DNA of 64,000 bases from JAPPLB01 sp965218555 (GTDB lineage Bacteria > Acidobacteriota > Terriglobia > Bryobacterales > UBA6623), in contig OZ244625.1 in NCBI GenBank assembly GCA_965218555.1, forward strand, positions 3,534,001-3,598,000. The letters run 5' to 3'. The notes under the pieces were generated by a model. The model did no database searches, was not told the DNA's origin, and was given only the letters and a program-made list of their open reading frames with translations. Position 1 is the stretch's first letter; each line of letters begins with the position of its first letter. A program made the translations under genes and the position numbers. Positions 16,720 to 24,874 of this stretch are shown here, one piece after another.

Positions 16720-16923
16720 CGGGTCGAGCGCATGAACCGCACCCTCAAGGAAGCGATCGCGCGAAGCTGTTCTTATGGTTCCCAACAGCAACTCCGCGAG
16801 CATCTGTCGGCCTTCCTGGACGCCGGCAGCTACGTCCGATGCCGCAAGGAGCTGCAAGCCCGCACGCCTTTGAGTTCCCGCGGCTCTGCGCTACTCTGGG
16901 CAGTGTCGACTGTTTCTGATTGA
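16720..16923 (+). pseudogene. remnant of an IS481-family transposase C-terminus
   Basis: The frame reads VERMNRTLKEA, then YGSQQQLREHLSAFLDA. Intact IS481 transposases have VERMNRTIKEATVKRYHY, then a glutamine-rich helix QLRxHLADF. After that the expected YNFARRLKTLKGLTPYEF appears only with frame changes (TP in one frame, FEF in the next). No start, no upstream catalytic domain and no inverted repeat remain. An old, mostly deleted insertion. Confidence 0.6.
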
Positions 16924-16958
16924 GCGGCGATGGACCGCCGAACCACGAGGGTGTCTAT

Positions 16959-18065
16959 ATGTTGTCTGTCTTCTCGTCCCCTGGCCGCTACACCCAGGGC
17001 AAGCACGCCACCGCGCAACTCGGCGCGGAGATGAAGGGACTCGGCTTACGAGGCCCGGTGTTGATTCTGGCGGGCCGCTCGGCCCAACGCCTGCTCGCGG
17101 AGGTCTGGACCGAGACCTTAGGCGATGCGGGAATCGAATTCAGTGTGACTCCGTTCGGCGGAGAGTGTTCGCACCGGGAAATCGAACGGATCAAGACGGC
17201 GGCCCGCGAAGCGCAAGCTCGTGTCGTGATCGGCGCCGGAGGCGGCAAGGTGCTCGACGCCTCGCGCGCCGCCGCAGCCGACCTCGCTCTGCCGGCTGTT
17301 AACTGCCCGACAGTCGCTTCGAGTGATGCGCCCTGCAGCGCCTTGTCGGTAATTTACACCGACGAGGGCGTTTTCCAGGAATACCGCTTCTATTCCAGGA
17401 ACCCTGACTTGGTTCTCGTCGACACCCATGTCATTGCTCAAGGACCGGTGCGCCTGTTGGTAGCCGGGATGGGCGACGCCCTTGCGACCATGTTCGAGGC
17501 GCAAACGTGCGTCGAAGGGCATATCCAAAACATGCGTGGCGGCGCCTCGACCGAGAGCGCATTGGCGCTGGCCGAGCTTTGCTACCGCACGCTGCTCAAC
17601 GACGGACCGGCGGCCAAGCAAGCCGTTGCAAGCGGCGTCGTTTCTCCCGCGCTCGAAAGGCTGGTTGAAGCCAATACGCTGCTGTCGGGGTTGGGCTTCG
17701 AGTCTTCCGGGTTGGCAGCGGCCCACGCGGTGCACAACGGACTCACCGCCGCGCCCGGCACCCATCCCTATTTTCACGGCGAAAAAGTCGCTTTCGGAAC
17801 GCTGGTCCAATTGGTGCTCGAAGGCAAGCCGCAATCGCGCATCGATGAAGTCCTGGCGTTCTCCACCCGCGTGGGCTTGCCGATCACCTTGTCCGAAGTG
17901 GGCTTGGCGGATATCGATACCGTATTGCTCGATCAGGTCGCGACGAGGGCGACCGCGGAAGGGGAAACGATTCACAACGAACCCTTCGACATCCGTCCCG
18001 ACATGGTCGCCGACGCCATTCTCGTCGCCGACGCGTTGGGTCGGGATTGGCGGGACCGGGTGTAA
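16959..18065 (+). CDS. glycerol dehydrogenase-like, iron/zinc alcohol dehydrogenase family
   Basis: 368 aa from ATG at 16959, which has GAGG 8 bases upstream; the frame is open earlier but family proteins begin MLSVFSSPGRYTQGKHA. Landmarks: NAD-binding VVIGAGGGKVLDASRAAA, PTVASSDAPCSALSVIY, and metal ligands in AGMGDALATMFE (Asp), GLAAAHAVHNGL (His) and HPYFHGEKVAFG (His). Glycerol dehydrogenases oxidise glycerol to dihydroxyacetone with NAD in the cytosol; related enzymes act on other polyols, so the substrate is a family-level call. The DprA-like gene follows after 34 bases and may be co-transcribed. Confidence 0.87.
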   Translation: MLSVFSSPGRYTQGKHATAQLGAEMKGLGLRGPVLILAGRSAQRLLAEVWTETLGDAGIEFSVTPFGGECSHREIERIKTAAREAQARVVIGAGGGKVLDASRAAAADLALPAVNCPTVASSDAPCSALSVIYTDEGVFQEYRFYSRNPDLVLVDTHVIAQGPVRLLVAGMGDALATMFEAQTCVEGHIQNMRGGASTESALALAELCYRTLLNDGPAAKQAVASGVVSPALERLVEANTLLSGLGFESSGLAAAHAVHNGLTAAPGTHPYFHGEKVAFGTLVQLVLEGKPQSRIDEVLAFSTRVGLPITLSEVGLADIDTVLLDQVATRATAEGETIHNEPFDIRPDMVADAILVADALGRDWRDRV

Positions 18066-18099
18066 TGTTCCTCGGATTACACAGCCCCGGGGGCCTTTG

Positions 18100-18741
18100 A
18101 TGGAAGCAACCGTCTTCGAATCAAGCAGTTCGGAATTTCCCGCGGCGCCTCGTAGCGGAGGTTGCGAGCGGCTGTGGGCGATCGGCGACCTCGGGATTTT
18201 GGATAGTCCCCTGCTGGGCCTGTTCTGCTCGAAACGCTGTCCGGGCGAGATCATCCTGCTTGCCTACGACATCGCCCGCGCCCTGCGCGATGCCGGCGTC
18301 CCCGTCATCGGCGGCTTTCATTCGCCCATGGAAAAGGAGTGCCTCAAGTTTCTGCTTCGAGGGACCCAACCGCTCGTCGTCTGCCCCGCCCGCGGGATCG
18401 CGGGCATGAGGGTCCCCGCCGCATGGCGAAAGCCGATCGCTGGTAGGAGGCTGCTGATCGTTTCTCCTTTCGGTCCCCGCCGCAAGCGTGTTGACGCGCC
18501 GCTCGCGGAGAGAAGAAACCGATTTGCAACGGCGCTGGCGGCAAGCCTATTGGTTCTGTACGCGGCGCCTAAGAGCCGTCTCGAACGCCTTTGCTCCGCC
18601 GTTCTCGACGCTGGCGGGAAAGTCTATGCCCCCGACGCTCCGTCGAATGCCGGTCTCGCCTCGAGGGGCGCGCGGTTGGTCACCATCGACTCTCTTCTTG
18701 ATCGGTTGCCGATCGCAAACCAAGTCCCGGTTCGGTGCTAG
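18100..18741 (+). CDS. small DprA-like (SLOG-fold) protein
   Basis: 213 aa. After a 25-residue lead, LWAIGDLGILDSPLLGLF and ILLAYDIARALRDAGVPVIG resemble the nucleotide-binding start of DNA-processing protein A, with GGFHSPMEKECLKFLLRG at the family's glycine-rich site and LVVCPARGI where DprA has its next strand. It lacks the SAM-like N-domain and the C-terminal winged helix, so it is about half the usual length. Full DprA loads RecA on incoming DNA; short SLOG proteins may only bind nucleotides. The start is set by ATG 18100; a longer upstream frame overlaps the dehydrogenase and is not coding. Confidence 0.65.
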   Translation: MEATVFESSSSEFPAAPRSGGCERLWAIGDLGILDSPLLGLFCSKRCPGEIILLAYDIARALRDAGVPVIGGFHSPMEKECLKFLLRGTQPLVVCPARGIAGMRVPAAWRKPIAGRRLLIVSPFGPRRKRVDAPLAERRNRFATALAASLLVLYAAPKSRLERLCSAVLDAGGKVYAPDAPSNAGLASRGARLVTIDSLLDRLPIANQVPVRC

Positions 18742-18762
18742 TCCGCGTCCGGGCCGGACTAG
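18738..18762. terminator. inverted repeat between convergent genes, contains both stop codons
   Basis: CTAGTCCG (18738-18745) and CGGACTAG (18755-18762) form an 8-bp stem with a 9-base loop. The TAG of the rightward gene and the TAG of the leftward gene lie in opposite arms. There is no T run, so intrinsic termination is uncertain. Confidence 0.4.
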
Positions 18763-19781
18763 GTAGCTGTTGCGATGGCGAAATACTTGTTCACGAAGGG
18801 CGGCTCCTTGCGGGACCCGTACCAGATCCGCCAGGTGCCGTCGGCGAGGCGCATGACCGACTGACTGCTGTTGTAGTGCGATTCCCATGGCAAATTGGGG
18901 TCCGGACGGAGAACGGGGTTGTTCGGGTTCTTGCGCCAATGAAGGCCGTCCTCGCTGACGGCGAAGCCGATGGCGGTTTTGTCGGCTTCGGCCGCTTCGA
19001 TCCAGTAGCTGGCGTACCAGAGCAAGTAGAGGCCGTCGACCTTGACTACGGTCGGGTAGAACAACCGGCGATGCTCCCACTCCTGCTCGACGGTGAGCAC
19101 GGGTTCGGGCGTGACGTCCCAGTGCTTTCCGTCCGGACTTGAGGCATGGCGGATGGTCCACGAGGCAACACCCACGTCGGTGTACCACATGCGGTAGATG
19201 GGGCCGTCCCTGATAACGGTCGGAGCGTAGGCGTTTTCGAGAAGGGATTCGGAGGGGACCGACCACTCCAACCCGTCGCTGCTGACGGCATCGTGCAATC
19301 GATGAACGCCGTCGCTGAACTCCACGCTGGTAAACCACATGCGGAGTCGGCCGTTTTCCCGGATCGGAGCGGCGTCGGTGTCGCGCAGGACCGTGGGGGT
19401 GACGATCGACCTCCGCCCGCCGAACGAGTACACCGGGTTTTCGGCCGCCTTGTCGAATCGAATTCCGTCGGAGCTAGTGGCCAGTCCGACGCGGAAGACG
19501 CGGTCTGCAACCGTGTCCCGGGAGCCGGGATACAAAAGCCGGTAGATGCCCTTCTCCAGCACGAGCGAGGGCGCGAACACGTGCATGTCGTCAAAAGCTC
19601 CCCGGGCGCCCAATGCGATGACAGGCCCGGCCGTGTGCTTTTTCCAGTTTTGGGGACCAAGCCAGCTTTCGATGGAACTCGACTTGGGGGGAGCCGCCGG
19701 CTGCGGCGCCGAACCTCCAAAGAACCAGACCGCACCGATGGCGAAGACGATGAGGATCTTAAGAAGGCTGATGATTCGCAT
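18759..19781 (-). CDS. secreted five-bladed beta-propeller protein (GH43/GH32-like fold)
   Basis: 340 aa. N-terminal signal or anchor (IISLLKILIVFAIGAVWFFG), then repeated blades with a shared pattern: YRLLYPGSRD, LRMWFTSVEF, YRMWYTDVGV, YLLWYASYW, WRIWYGSRKE, each next to SSDGxxW-type turns (ATSSDGIRF, AVSSDGLEWS, SSPDGKHWD, VSEDGLHWR). This is the layout of glycoside hydrolase-like propellers (families 32, 43, 62, 68). An acidic catalytic triad cannot be assigned with confidence. Probably acts on or binds a carbohydrate outside the cell. Confidence 0.75.
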   Translation of the reverse strand: MRIISLLKILIVFAIGAVWFFGGSAPQPAAPPKSSSIESWLGPQNWKKHTAGPVIALGARGAFDDMHVFAPSLVLEKGIYRLLYPGSRDTVADRVFRVGLATSSDGIRFDKAAENPVYSFGGRRSIVTPTVLRDTDAAPIRENGRLRMWFTSVEFSDGVHRLHDAVSSDGLEWSVPSESLLENAYAPTVIRDGPIYRMWYTDVGVASWTIRHASSPDGKHWDVTPEPVLTVEQEWEHRRLFYPTVVKVDGLYLLWYASYWIEAAEADKTAIGFAVSEDGLHWRKNPNNPVLRPDPNLPWESHYNSSQSVMRLADGTWRIWYGSRKEPPFVNKYFAIATAT

Positions 19782-19814
19782 CAGGCGGCCTCTCGTATCT
19801 CAGGCATTCTGTAG

Positions 19815-20081
19815 TGTCTCAGTTTATTCGTTTCGAGGGGCTCCCCGTTCCGCCGCCGCGCGCTGTTGCCGGCTGTGTCAGACTCTTACCGATTCAGTCG
19901 CAGAGGGACAACGAACGCATGATTCCGCTGTTCGAGAAGCTGCTGCGCGGTCACGATCTCACACCGGCAACAAGATCCGCGAGTTGACGGCATCGGGCGA
20001 AACTCGGTCGTCATGGCCGGCGCGGTCCACATGCTCGACGAAGACTTCACGGTGACACGGAACACCGCTCAAATCTCAGAG
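19815..20081 (+). other. spacer with a possible frame-broken coding remnant
   Basis: No intact gene. On the plus strand two short frames look coding-like, RDNERMIPLFEKLLRG (about 19909-19956) and NSVVMAGAVHMLDEDFTV (about 20006-20059), in different frames. The order loosely recalls the end of TraB/GumN-type proteins, but the match is too weak to name. Confidence 0.2.
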
Positions 20082-21247
20082 TCATGCTGATAGCTGCTCG
20101 TAGATTTTCATCAGCTCGGGCTTGGCCTCGACACCGATGCCGGGCGTTTCAGATGGTCGGACACGGCCCTGCTCAACAGGGATATCGTCGGCAAAACCAC
20201 CGAAAGGCCGAAGATGCCGGGGTACGACTCCGCCCCGCCGAGGCCCAGGCCGGCGGCGATGTGCAGCGCGAACTGGTGACCGCCGTGGGGAATTCACCGT
20301 CTGGTTGACCAACCGTTTTCGGCGAGCATCTCGAGTGTCCGCAGGTATTCGACCAAGCCGTAGCTGAGAGCAGGATCCATTTGGAGGAAGTCCCGTTCGT
20401 GCTTCATGCCGCCGTAGCGGATGAGATTGCGGGCGTCTTGCAGGGAGAAGAGGTTTTCACCGGTAGCAATGGACGTGGAGGATACGAAGCCGACCTCGCG
20501 GTTGAGTTCGAAGTCAAGCGGGTCGCCCGGCTCCTCATACCACTTGAGATCATACGGCTCGAGCGCACGCGCGTAACGGGTCGCCGTCGCCAGATCAAAA
20601 CGGCCATTTGCGTCAACTGCGAGATGGCGGCCCGAAGGCACAAGGTGCAGCACCGCCTCAATGCGCTTGAGATCTTGTTCGAGAGGCGCGCCACCGATCT
20701 TCATCTTGACGGTGTCATAGCCGAGATCAAGGTAACGGCGCATTTCATCCTGCAGGCCGAACAACTCCTTGCCGGGATAGTAGTAGCCGCCGGCGCCATA
20801 TACGTACACGGCTGTGTCGGACTTGCCCTTGCGAAAGCAATTGGCGAGGAGCTGGTAGAGCGGCTGACCCTCGATCTTGGCCACGACGTCCCAAAACGCC
20901 ATGTCGAGAACGCCGACGCCGACGCAGCGCTCGCCGTGCCCGCCGGGCTTCTCATTCGACATCATGATCTGCCAGGCTTTGAAAGGGTCGAAGTTCGTTC
21001 CCTCGTCGTTGAGCAGGTCCTGGGCGGGTGCTCGCATGAGGCGAGGAATCAACCGATTGCGGATGATGCCGCTTTGCGAGTAGCGGCCGTTGGAGTTAAA
21101 GCCATAGCCCATGACGGGCCGGCCGTCTCGGACGACGTCGGTGATGATTACCGCCGCGGAGACGGTCATTTCAGCGAACGAAATGTAGGCGTTGCTGATC
21201 TCGGAGCGGATGGAGACTGACTGCTCGCGAACTTCGACGATCTTCAA
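20082..21247 (-). pseudogene. D-tartrate dehydratase-like enolase-superfamily gene, broken by a TGA and a frameshift
   Basis: From TTG 21247 the frame gives 317 aa that follow D-tartrate dehydratase closely as I recall it: GYGFNSNGRYSQSG, NEKPGGHGERCVGVG, VYGAGGYYYPGKEL, base KMKIGGAPLEQDL, metal ligands VDANGRF, YEEPGDPLD and ATGENLFS, then MLAENGWSTRR. A TGA (20294-20296) follows exactly where relatives have Cys in RCIPHGGHQ. The same frame continues past it with IPHGGHQFALHIAAGLGLGG, then one base is missing near 20220 and the rest (FGGFADDIPVEQGRV, ending at TGA 20082) is in another frame. The catalytic histidine of IPHGG lies beyond the stop, so the 317-aa product should be inactive. Natural decay or two sequence errors. 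Confidence 0.8.
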
Positions 21248-21368
21248 TATCTATTCTCTCTACAAACCCAAAGTCCGTGACCCATAGGACGTCCCTGTCA
21301 GCGAAGGTAGTCGGGCTTTGATGTGCGCCGCTTCCCTACGGCGCCGGTCGGTGCGCGTCCGCAGGAGG

Positions 21369-22751
21369 CTAGTCGAACTCACCTTCTTCCGCAAGCATTT
21401 GCACAGCGTCCTCGAATGCTGCGAGCGTCGCGTCGACATCCTGGCCATCGTGCACGCCGGAAACAAGACCCCCGGGCCAACCGGTGAGGTCGACACCGCC
21501 GCAGATCGCGGCTAGCCTCACCTTATGGCCAAGCTCGGCGCGCAAGCCATGGGCGAGCACACTCCATGAGACCTTGCCGTTGTAGATATCTTCCCGCGTG
21601 ACGGTTTGCCGCTCGGGGTTTGTGAAAACATGGAATCCGGAAAACTCACCGTACGCGCACCAGGGCGCTCCGTTCTTTTGTAGGATTTCGTCGATGCCGT
21701 TGCGAATGGATTCGGCGGTCTTGTTGGCGCGGTCGATGTACTCGCCCGATTTGAGCAGCTTCAATGTTTCGATGCCTGCGACGGCTGCGACGGGATAACC
21801 GTTGAAGGTTCCCTGATGCGGGAAGCGCGGCGGTGTGAAGCCATCCTCGGTTTCGATGTATTGCAGAAGGTCGATAATGTCCGCCCGGCCGACGACGGCG
21901 GCGCCGGGATATCCCCCTGCGACGATCTTGGCGACGGTCGTGAGATCGGGCATGACTTTGTAATGTGCTTGCGCTCCGCCGGGTGAGACACGGAAGCCCG
22001 TCACGACCTCGTCGAAGATCAGGACCACGCCGTGCTCGGCGGTCACTTCGCGGAGTGAGCGAAGGAATGCCCCGCTCGTCGGCACGTGTCCGAAGCCCGC
22101 CCCGGTCGGCTCGAGGATGGCGGCGGCGACATCGTCATGGCTCGACAGCACGGCTTTGACGGCTTCGATGTCGTTGGGTGGGACAACGACCACTTCCTCT
22201 ACGACCGAGCCAGGTATGCCCTCCGGCTGGTTAACTTCCGGCGCGGGGTTGTTGAACGCCACGTGGTCATGCCAGCCGTGGAAGTGATTGCCGAAGCGCA
22301 GGAACTTCGTCTTGCCCGTATGGGCTCGCGACAGCCGCAGCGCCATGTGCGTGGCCTCGGTACCCGAGGAGACCAAGCGAACCTTCTCCGCGCACGGAAT
22401 CATCTCCTTGATGAGTTCGGCCCACTCGAGTTCCAGCTCGTGCTGAGCGCCGTAGTGCGTGCCCCGCGGCACTTGACGGACCACCGCCTCGACAACGGCG
22501 GGATGGGCATGGCCCAGAATCAGCGCGCCGTGACCGCCGTAATAGTCGACATACTCGTTGCCGTCGATGTCCCATTTCCGCGAGCCCCGAGTGCGATCGA
22601 CATAGAGCGGGTGGGGCTTGAGAAAGCGGCCGACGTGCGTGACGCCGTCGGGAAACGTTTTGAGAGCCCGCTGGTGGGCCTGCGCCGACTTTGGTGTTTT
22701 CTTGATATAGATCTCTTGGATCTTGGAGGCGGTATCGGTTTTGACGACCAT
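21369..22751 (-). CDS. class III aminotransferase, glutamate-1-semialdehyde aminomutase-like
   Basis: 460 aa from ATG at 22751; an earlier in-frame start would add 53 residues unlike the family. Landmarks: THVGRFLKPHPLYVDRTRGS, VSSGTEATHMALRLSRAHTG, FLRFGNHFHGWHDHV, AAAILEPTGAGFG, IFDEVVTGFRVSPGG, the PLP lysine in TTVAKIVAGGYPGAAVVG and HQGTFNGYPVAAVAGI. This is the PLP-dependent fold shared by HemL and related transaminases. Tetrapyrrole synthesis is possible, but the C-terminus and context (next to a tartrate dehydratase pseudogene and a TIM-barrel secreted protein) suit a catabolic aminotransferase equally well, so no gene symbol is given. Confidence 0.85.
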   Translation of the reverse strand: MVVKTDTASKIQEIYIKKTPKSAQAHQRALKTFPDGVTHVGRFLKPHPLYVDRTRGSRKWDIDGNEYVDYYGGHGALILGHAHPAVVEAVVRQVPRGTHYGAQHELELEWAELIKEMIPCAEKVRLVSSGTEATHMALRLSRAHTGKTKFLRFGNHFHGWHDHVAFNNPAPEVNQPEGIPGSVVEEVVVVPPNDIEAVKAVLSSHDDVAAAILEPTGAGFGHVPTSGAFLRSLREVTAEHGVVLIFDEVVTGFRVSPGGAQAHYKVMPDLTTVAKIVAGGYPGAAVVGRADIIDLLQYIETEDGFTPPRFPHQGTFNGYPVAAVAGIETLKLLKSGEYIDRANKTAESIRNGIDEILQKNGAPWCAYGEFSGFHVFTNPERQTVTREDIYNGKVSWSVLAHGLRAELGHKVRLAAICGGVDLTGWPGGLVSGVHDGQDVDATLAAFEDAVQMLAEEGEFD

Positions 22752-22880
22752 GGTGCACTCAGGATAGCTGAAAGGCTCGGCGAAGAAAACCGGGGGGCAG
22801 GCGGCCGACAGCCAGATCAGGAATCCTCTGCGAGTCGCTCTACAACCCCAGCAACAGGATTGTCGCTGGAGAACAGCACG

Positions 22881-23021
22881 ATGCCCGTATTTCGACGCCA
22901 GGCAGGACAATCATTCACGATCAAGGATGCGCTGGAAGTGCGTCTTCTGCAAATCGGGATCGGCAGGATGACCGTTTCCTCAAGTCAGAGGCAAGGTCAG
23001 CGTTTCATTTTCTGCTTATGA
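22881..23021 (+). CDS. CsrA-like short ORF
   Basis: 46 codons from ATG 22881 with GGAG 9 bases upstream. The sequence MPVFRRQAGQSFTI, then DALEVRLLQIG and GRMTVSS, matches the first four strands of the carbon storage regulator CsrA, which reads M-L-V-L-x-R-x-x-G-E-S-I-x-I then IEVxVLEIG and xVRLGI. CsrA is about 60-70 aa; this one stops after strand 4 with an unrelated tail (RQGQRFIFCL), so it lacks the last strand and helix. It may be a truncated, decayed or unusual RNA-binding protein. Its last 25 bases overlap the end of the convergent gene at 22997. Confidence 0.4.
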   Translation: MPVFRRQAGQSFTIKDALEVRLLQIGIGRMTVSSSQRQGQRFIFCL

Positions 23022-24253
23022 GGGGGCTTCTTGAGAACGAGAGTCGCGATGTGTTCCAAAACAGCTTTGAAGTACGCGCGGTCGCGCTCCGTGGGGGAAG
23101 CATTGTCGGTGAGTTCGCTCGTGGCCCCGGGACCGTAGTCGAAGGGGAACTGATGGGCTCTGGCGCGCGGACAGAAGCCCCAGCCGGCACCGTTCGTGAA
23201 CAGCGCATCCGCACTCGCGGTTTCGCGTGACAGAGTGGCCAGAGTAGGTTCGGCGCCGTTATCGTCCTCGATCATCCAAACCGGCCGAAGATTAGATCTC
23301 AATTCACTCAGTCGCACTCGTTTCTGATCGGGGCTCACGCCGTTGCCCTGCACGAGGACGACATCGCAAAGTTGGGCCAGCGAAGCGGGATACACCATGT
23401 TTCCGCCGCTGGAAGCGCCGATCGGGAGAGCAAAAGCCGCGTCGTGGAACCGCTCGCGCACATCCTCCAAAACATGGGCGATGTACTCCGGAATAAAGCT
23501 GCCGTGGTCCCAGTTCTGGGCTTCGAGATCCCAGCCCGGCGCGACATCAATCACAACGTTGCGAAAGTTCTTCTCGATGAGCCAATCCGTCATGTTGCGC
23601 GCAGCGGCAACGATCGCCCGGGGGGACTCGAAGATCTCGTCCTGTCCGCGTCCGAAATAAGCGAGACAGACGACCATCCCGCGGCGGTCCGTTTCTCGCA
23701 GCAGCCGTTCGAGCCGTGCCAGCCAGCTCTCTTTCAAACTGCCGTCGGGCTTGAAAGCGCTGACGAGCGAGCCGTGCTCCTTGCCGGCGTTCGCCATGCC
23801 GTTGCGGTTGATGCCGTTGATTTCCTCGCGATAGCCGGGGTCGCCCCCCTGCAGGCTAACACCGATTGCGCCCACTCCATGAGCAGCGTACACATCGAGG
23901 GAGGCGATCACACGGTCCGTATTCTCGTCCGGGTCAAAGTCGCGTTCGATCAGCCACTCGTCTTCGAACAGGGCGTTCGGAAGCCAAAGAATCATCAAAC
24001 GTCCGCGCGCTTTGACCCGATATATCCCACGAGAGTAGGTTTCTTCCCAACGGCCGCCCATGCGCAAATAGAAGCGGCCGGGGTTAAAACGTGGCCCCAG
24101 CATCACGCCGGTGGCGATCTCGGTTGCGGAAGCGACGGTTGGCGGGCTGCCAATGCCGGCTACGAGTAGCAGGCCGACCAAGACTTTTCTGATTGCTGAC
24201 AAGGCGGTCGTTCGAGTACCGCTGGGATGCGTCTTGACAACCAAACGAATCAT
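22997..24253 (-). CDS. secreted TIM-barrel protein, glycoside-hydrolase-like, unknown function
   Basis: 418 aa with a signal peptide after a basic start (VLVGLLLVAGIGSPPTVASA, about residues 24-43). The body alternates strands and helices like a (beta/alpha)8 barrel: GAIGVSLQGGDPGYREEING, MVVCLAYFGRGQDE, VVIDVAPGWDLEAQNWDHGS, FALPIGASSGG, VVLVQGNG, VWMIEDDNGAE, ALFTNGAGWGFCPRA. Acidic residues at strand ends (DPGYRE, DVAPGWD, EDDNGAE) could be catalytic. It resembles family members of Planctomycetes and Acidobacteria known only as hypothetical. No pathway can be assigned. Confidence 0.72.
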   Translation of the reverse strand: MIRLVVKTHPSGTRTTALSAIRKVLVGLLLVAGIGSPPTVASATEIATGVMLGPRFNPGRFYLRMGGRWEETYSRGIYRVKARGRLMILWLPNALFEDEWLIERDFDPDENTDRVIASLDVYAAHGVGAIGVSLQGGDPGYREEINGINRNGMANAGKEHGSLVSAFKPDGSLKESWLARLERLLRETDRRGMVVCLAYFGRGQDEIFESPRAIVAAARNMTDWLIEKNFRNVVIDVAPGWDLEAQNWDHGSFIPEYIAHVLEDVRERFHDAAFALPIGASSGGNMVYPASLAQLCDVVLVQGNGVSPDQKRVRLSELRSNLRPVWMIEDDNGAEPTLATLSRETASADALFTNGAGWGFCPRARAHQFPFDYGPGATSELTDNASPTERDRAYFKAVLEHIATLVLKKPPHKQKMKR

Positions 24254-24362
24254 TCTCGCATCCAGAGACGATTGATTGTGGCCGAGTGTCCGCTGAGAGT
24301 GCTGTCAGAGAAGGTGGTCACTTGATCGACCGCATGGAAGAGCACGGCGATATCATGGGGGC

Positions 24363-24665
24363 ATGGCTGATCTGACAAGACTTACCGGCGCCGAGATCGA
24401 TGCGGCGCTCGCGAATCTTCCCGGCTGGAGAGTCGCGGGCGGAAAACTTCATCGGGAATACAAATTCGCGGATTTCGTCCATGCCTTTGGTTTCATGGCG
24501 ACCGCCGCCGTGGCAATTGAAGCGATAGGGCACCACCCGGAATGGTTCAACGTCTACCACACCGTGAAGATCGATCTCACGACCCACGACGCCGGTGGCA
24601 TCACCTCGAAAGACACCGATCTGGCGGCCAAGCTCGAATCGATCGCCAAGAAACTGCAATCCTAG
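24363..24665 (+). CDS. 4a-hydroxytetrahydrobiopterin dehydratase
   Basis: 100 aa, the normal length. The active-site signature is complete: AIEAIGHHPEWFNVYHTVK (His-His-Pro-Glu) with LTTHDAGGITSKDTDLAAKL. N-terminal LTGAEIDAALANLPGWRV also fits. The enzyme (pterin-4a-carbinolamine dehydratase) removes water from the pterin after aromatic amino-acid hydroxylation; no hydroxylase gene is in this window. Cytosolic. Confidence 0.92.
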   Translation: MADLTRLTGAEIDAALANLPGWRVAGGKLHREYKFADFVHAFGFMATAAVAIEAIGHHPEWFNVYHTVKIDLTTHDAGGITSKDTDLAAKLESIAKKLQS

Positions 24666-24874
24666 TTCCCACAAGCAGTTGCGGCAAGACGCGGCCTGAT
24701 GGTTCTTATGACCAGCCTGTAGAGGGGGGGTCGGCTATCGTGCAACGTAACGACTGCGCGGCCCCTACGTCGTTGGCCGCGTGATCGCTCTCAGTCGAGG
24801 AACAGCGGAGGAACCGGACATCCTGCGGCAGGATATCAGCCGGTTCGACGGGAACGGCTCGCCGCGTCCGGGGA

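Noticed and set aside
20294..20296. Selenocysteine at the TGA of the tartrate dehydratase
   Set aside because: A second lesion (missing base near 20220) and the lack of a recognisable SECIS-like hairpin make decay or error more likely; kept only as something to test.
20381..21220. Plus-strand open frame of 279 codons
   Set aside because: Antisense to the tartrate dehydratase pseudogene, which explains the sequence fully.
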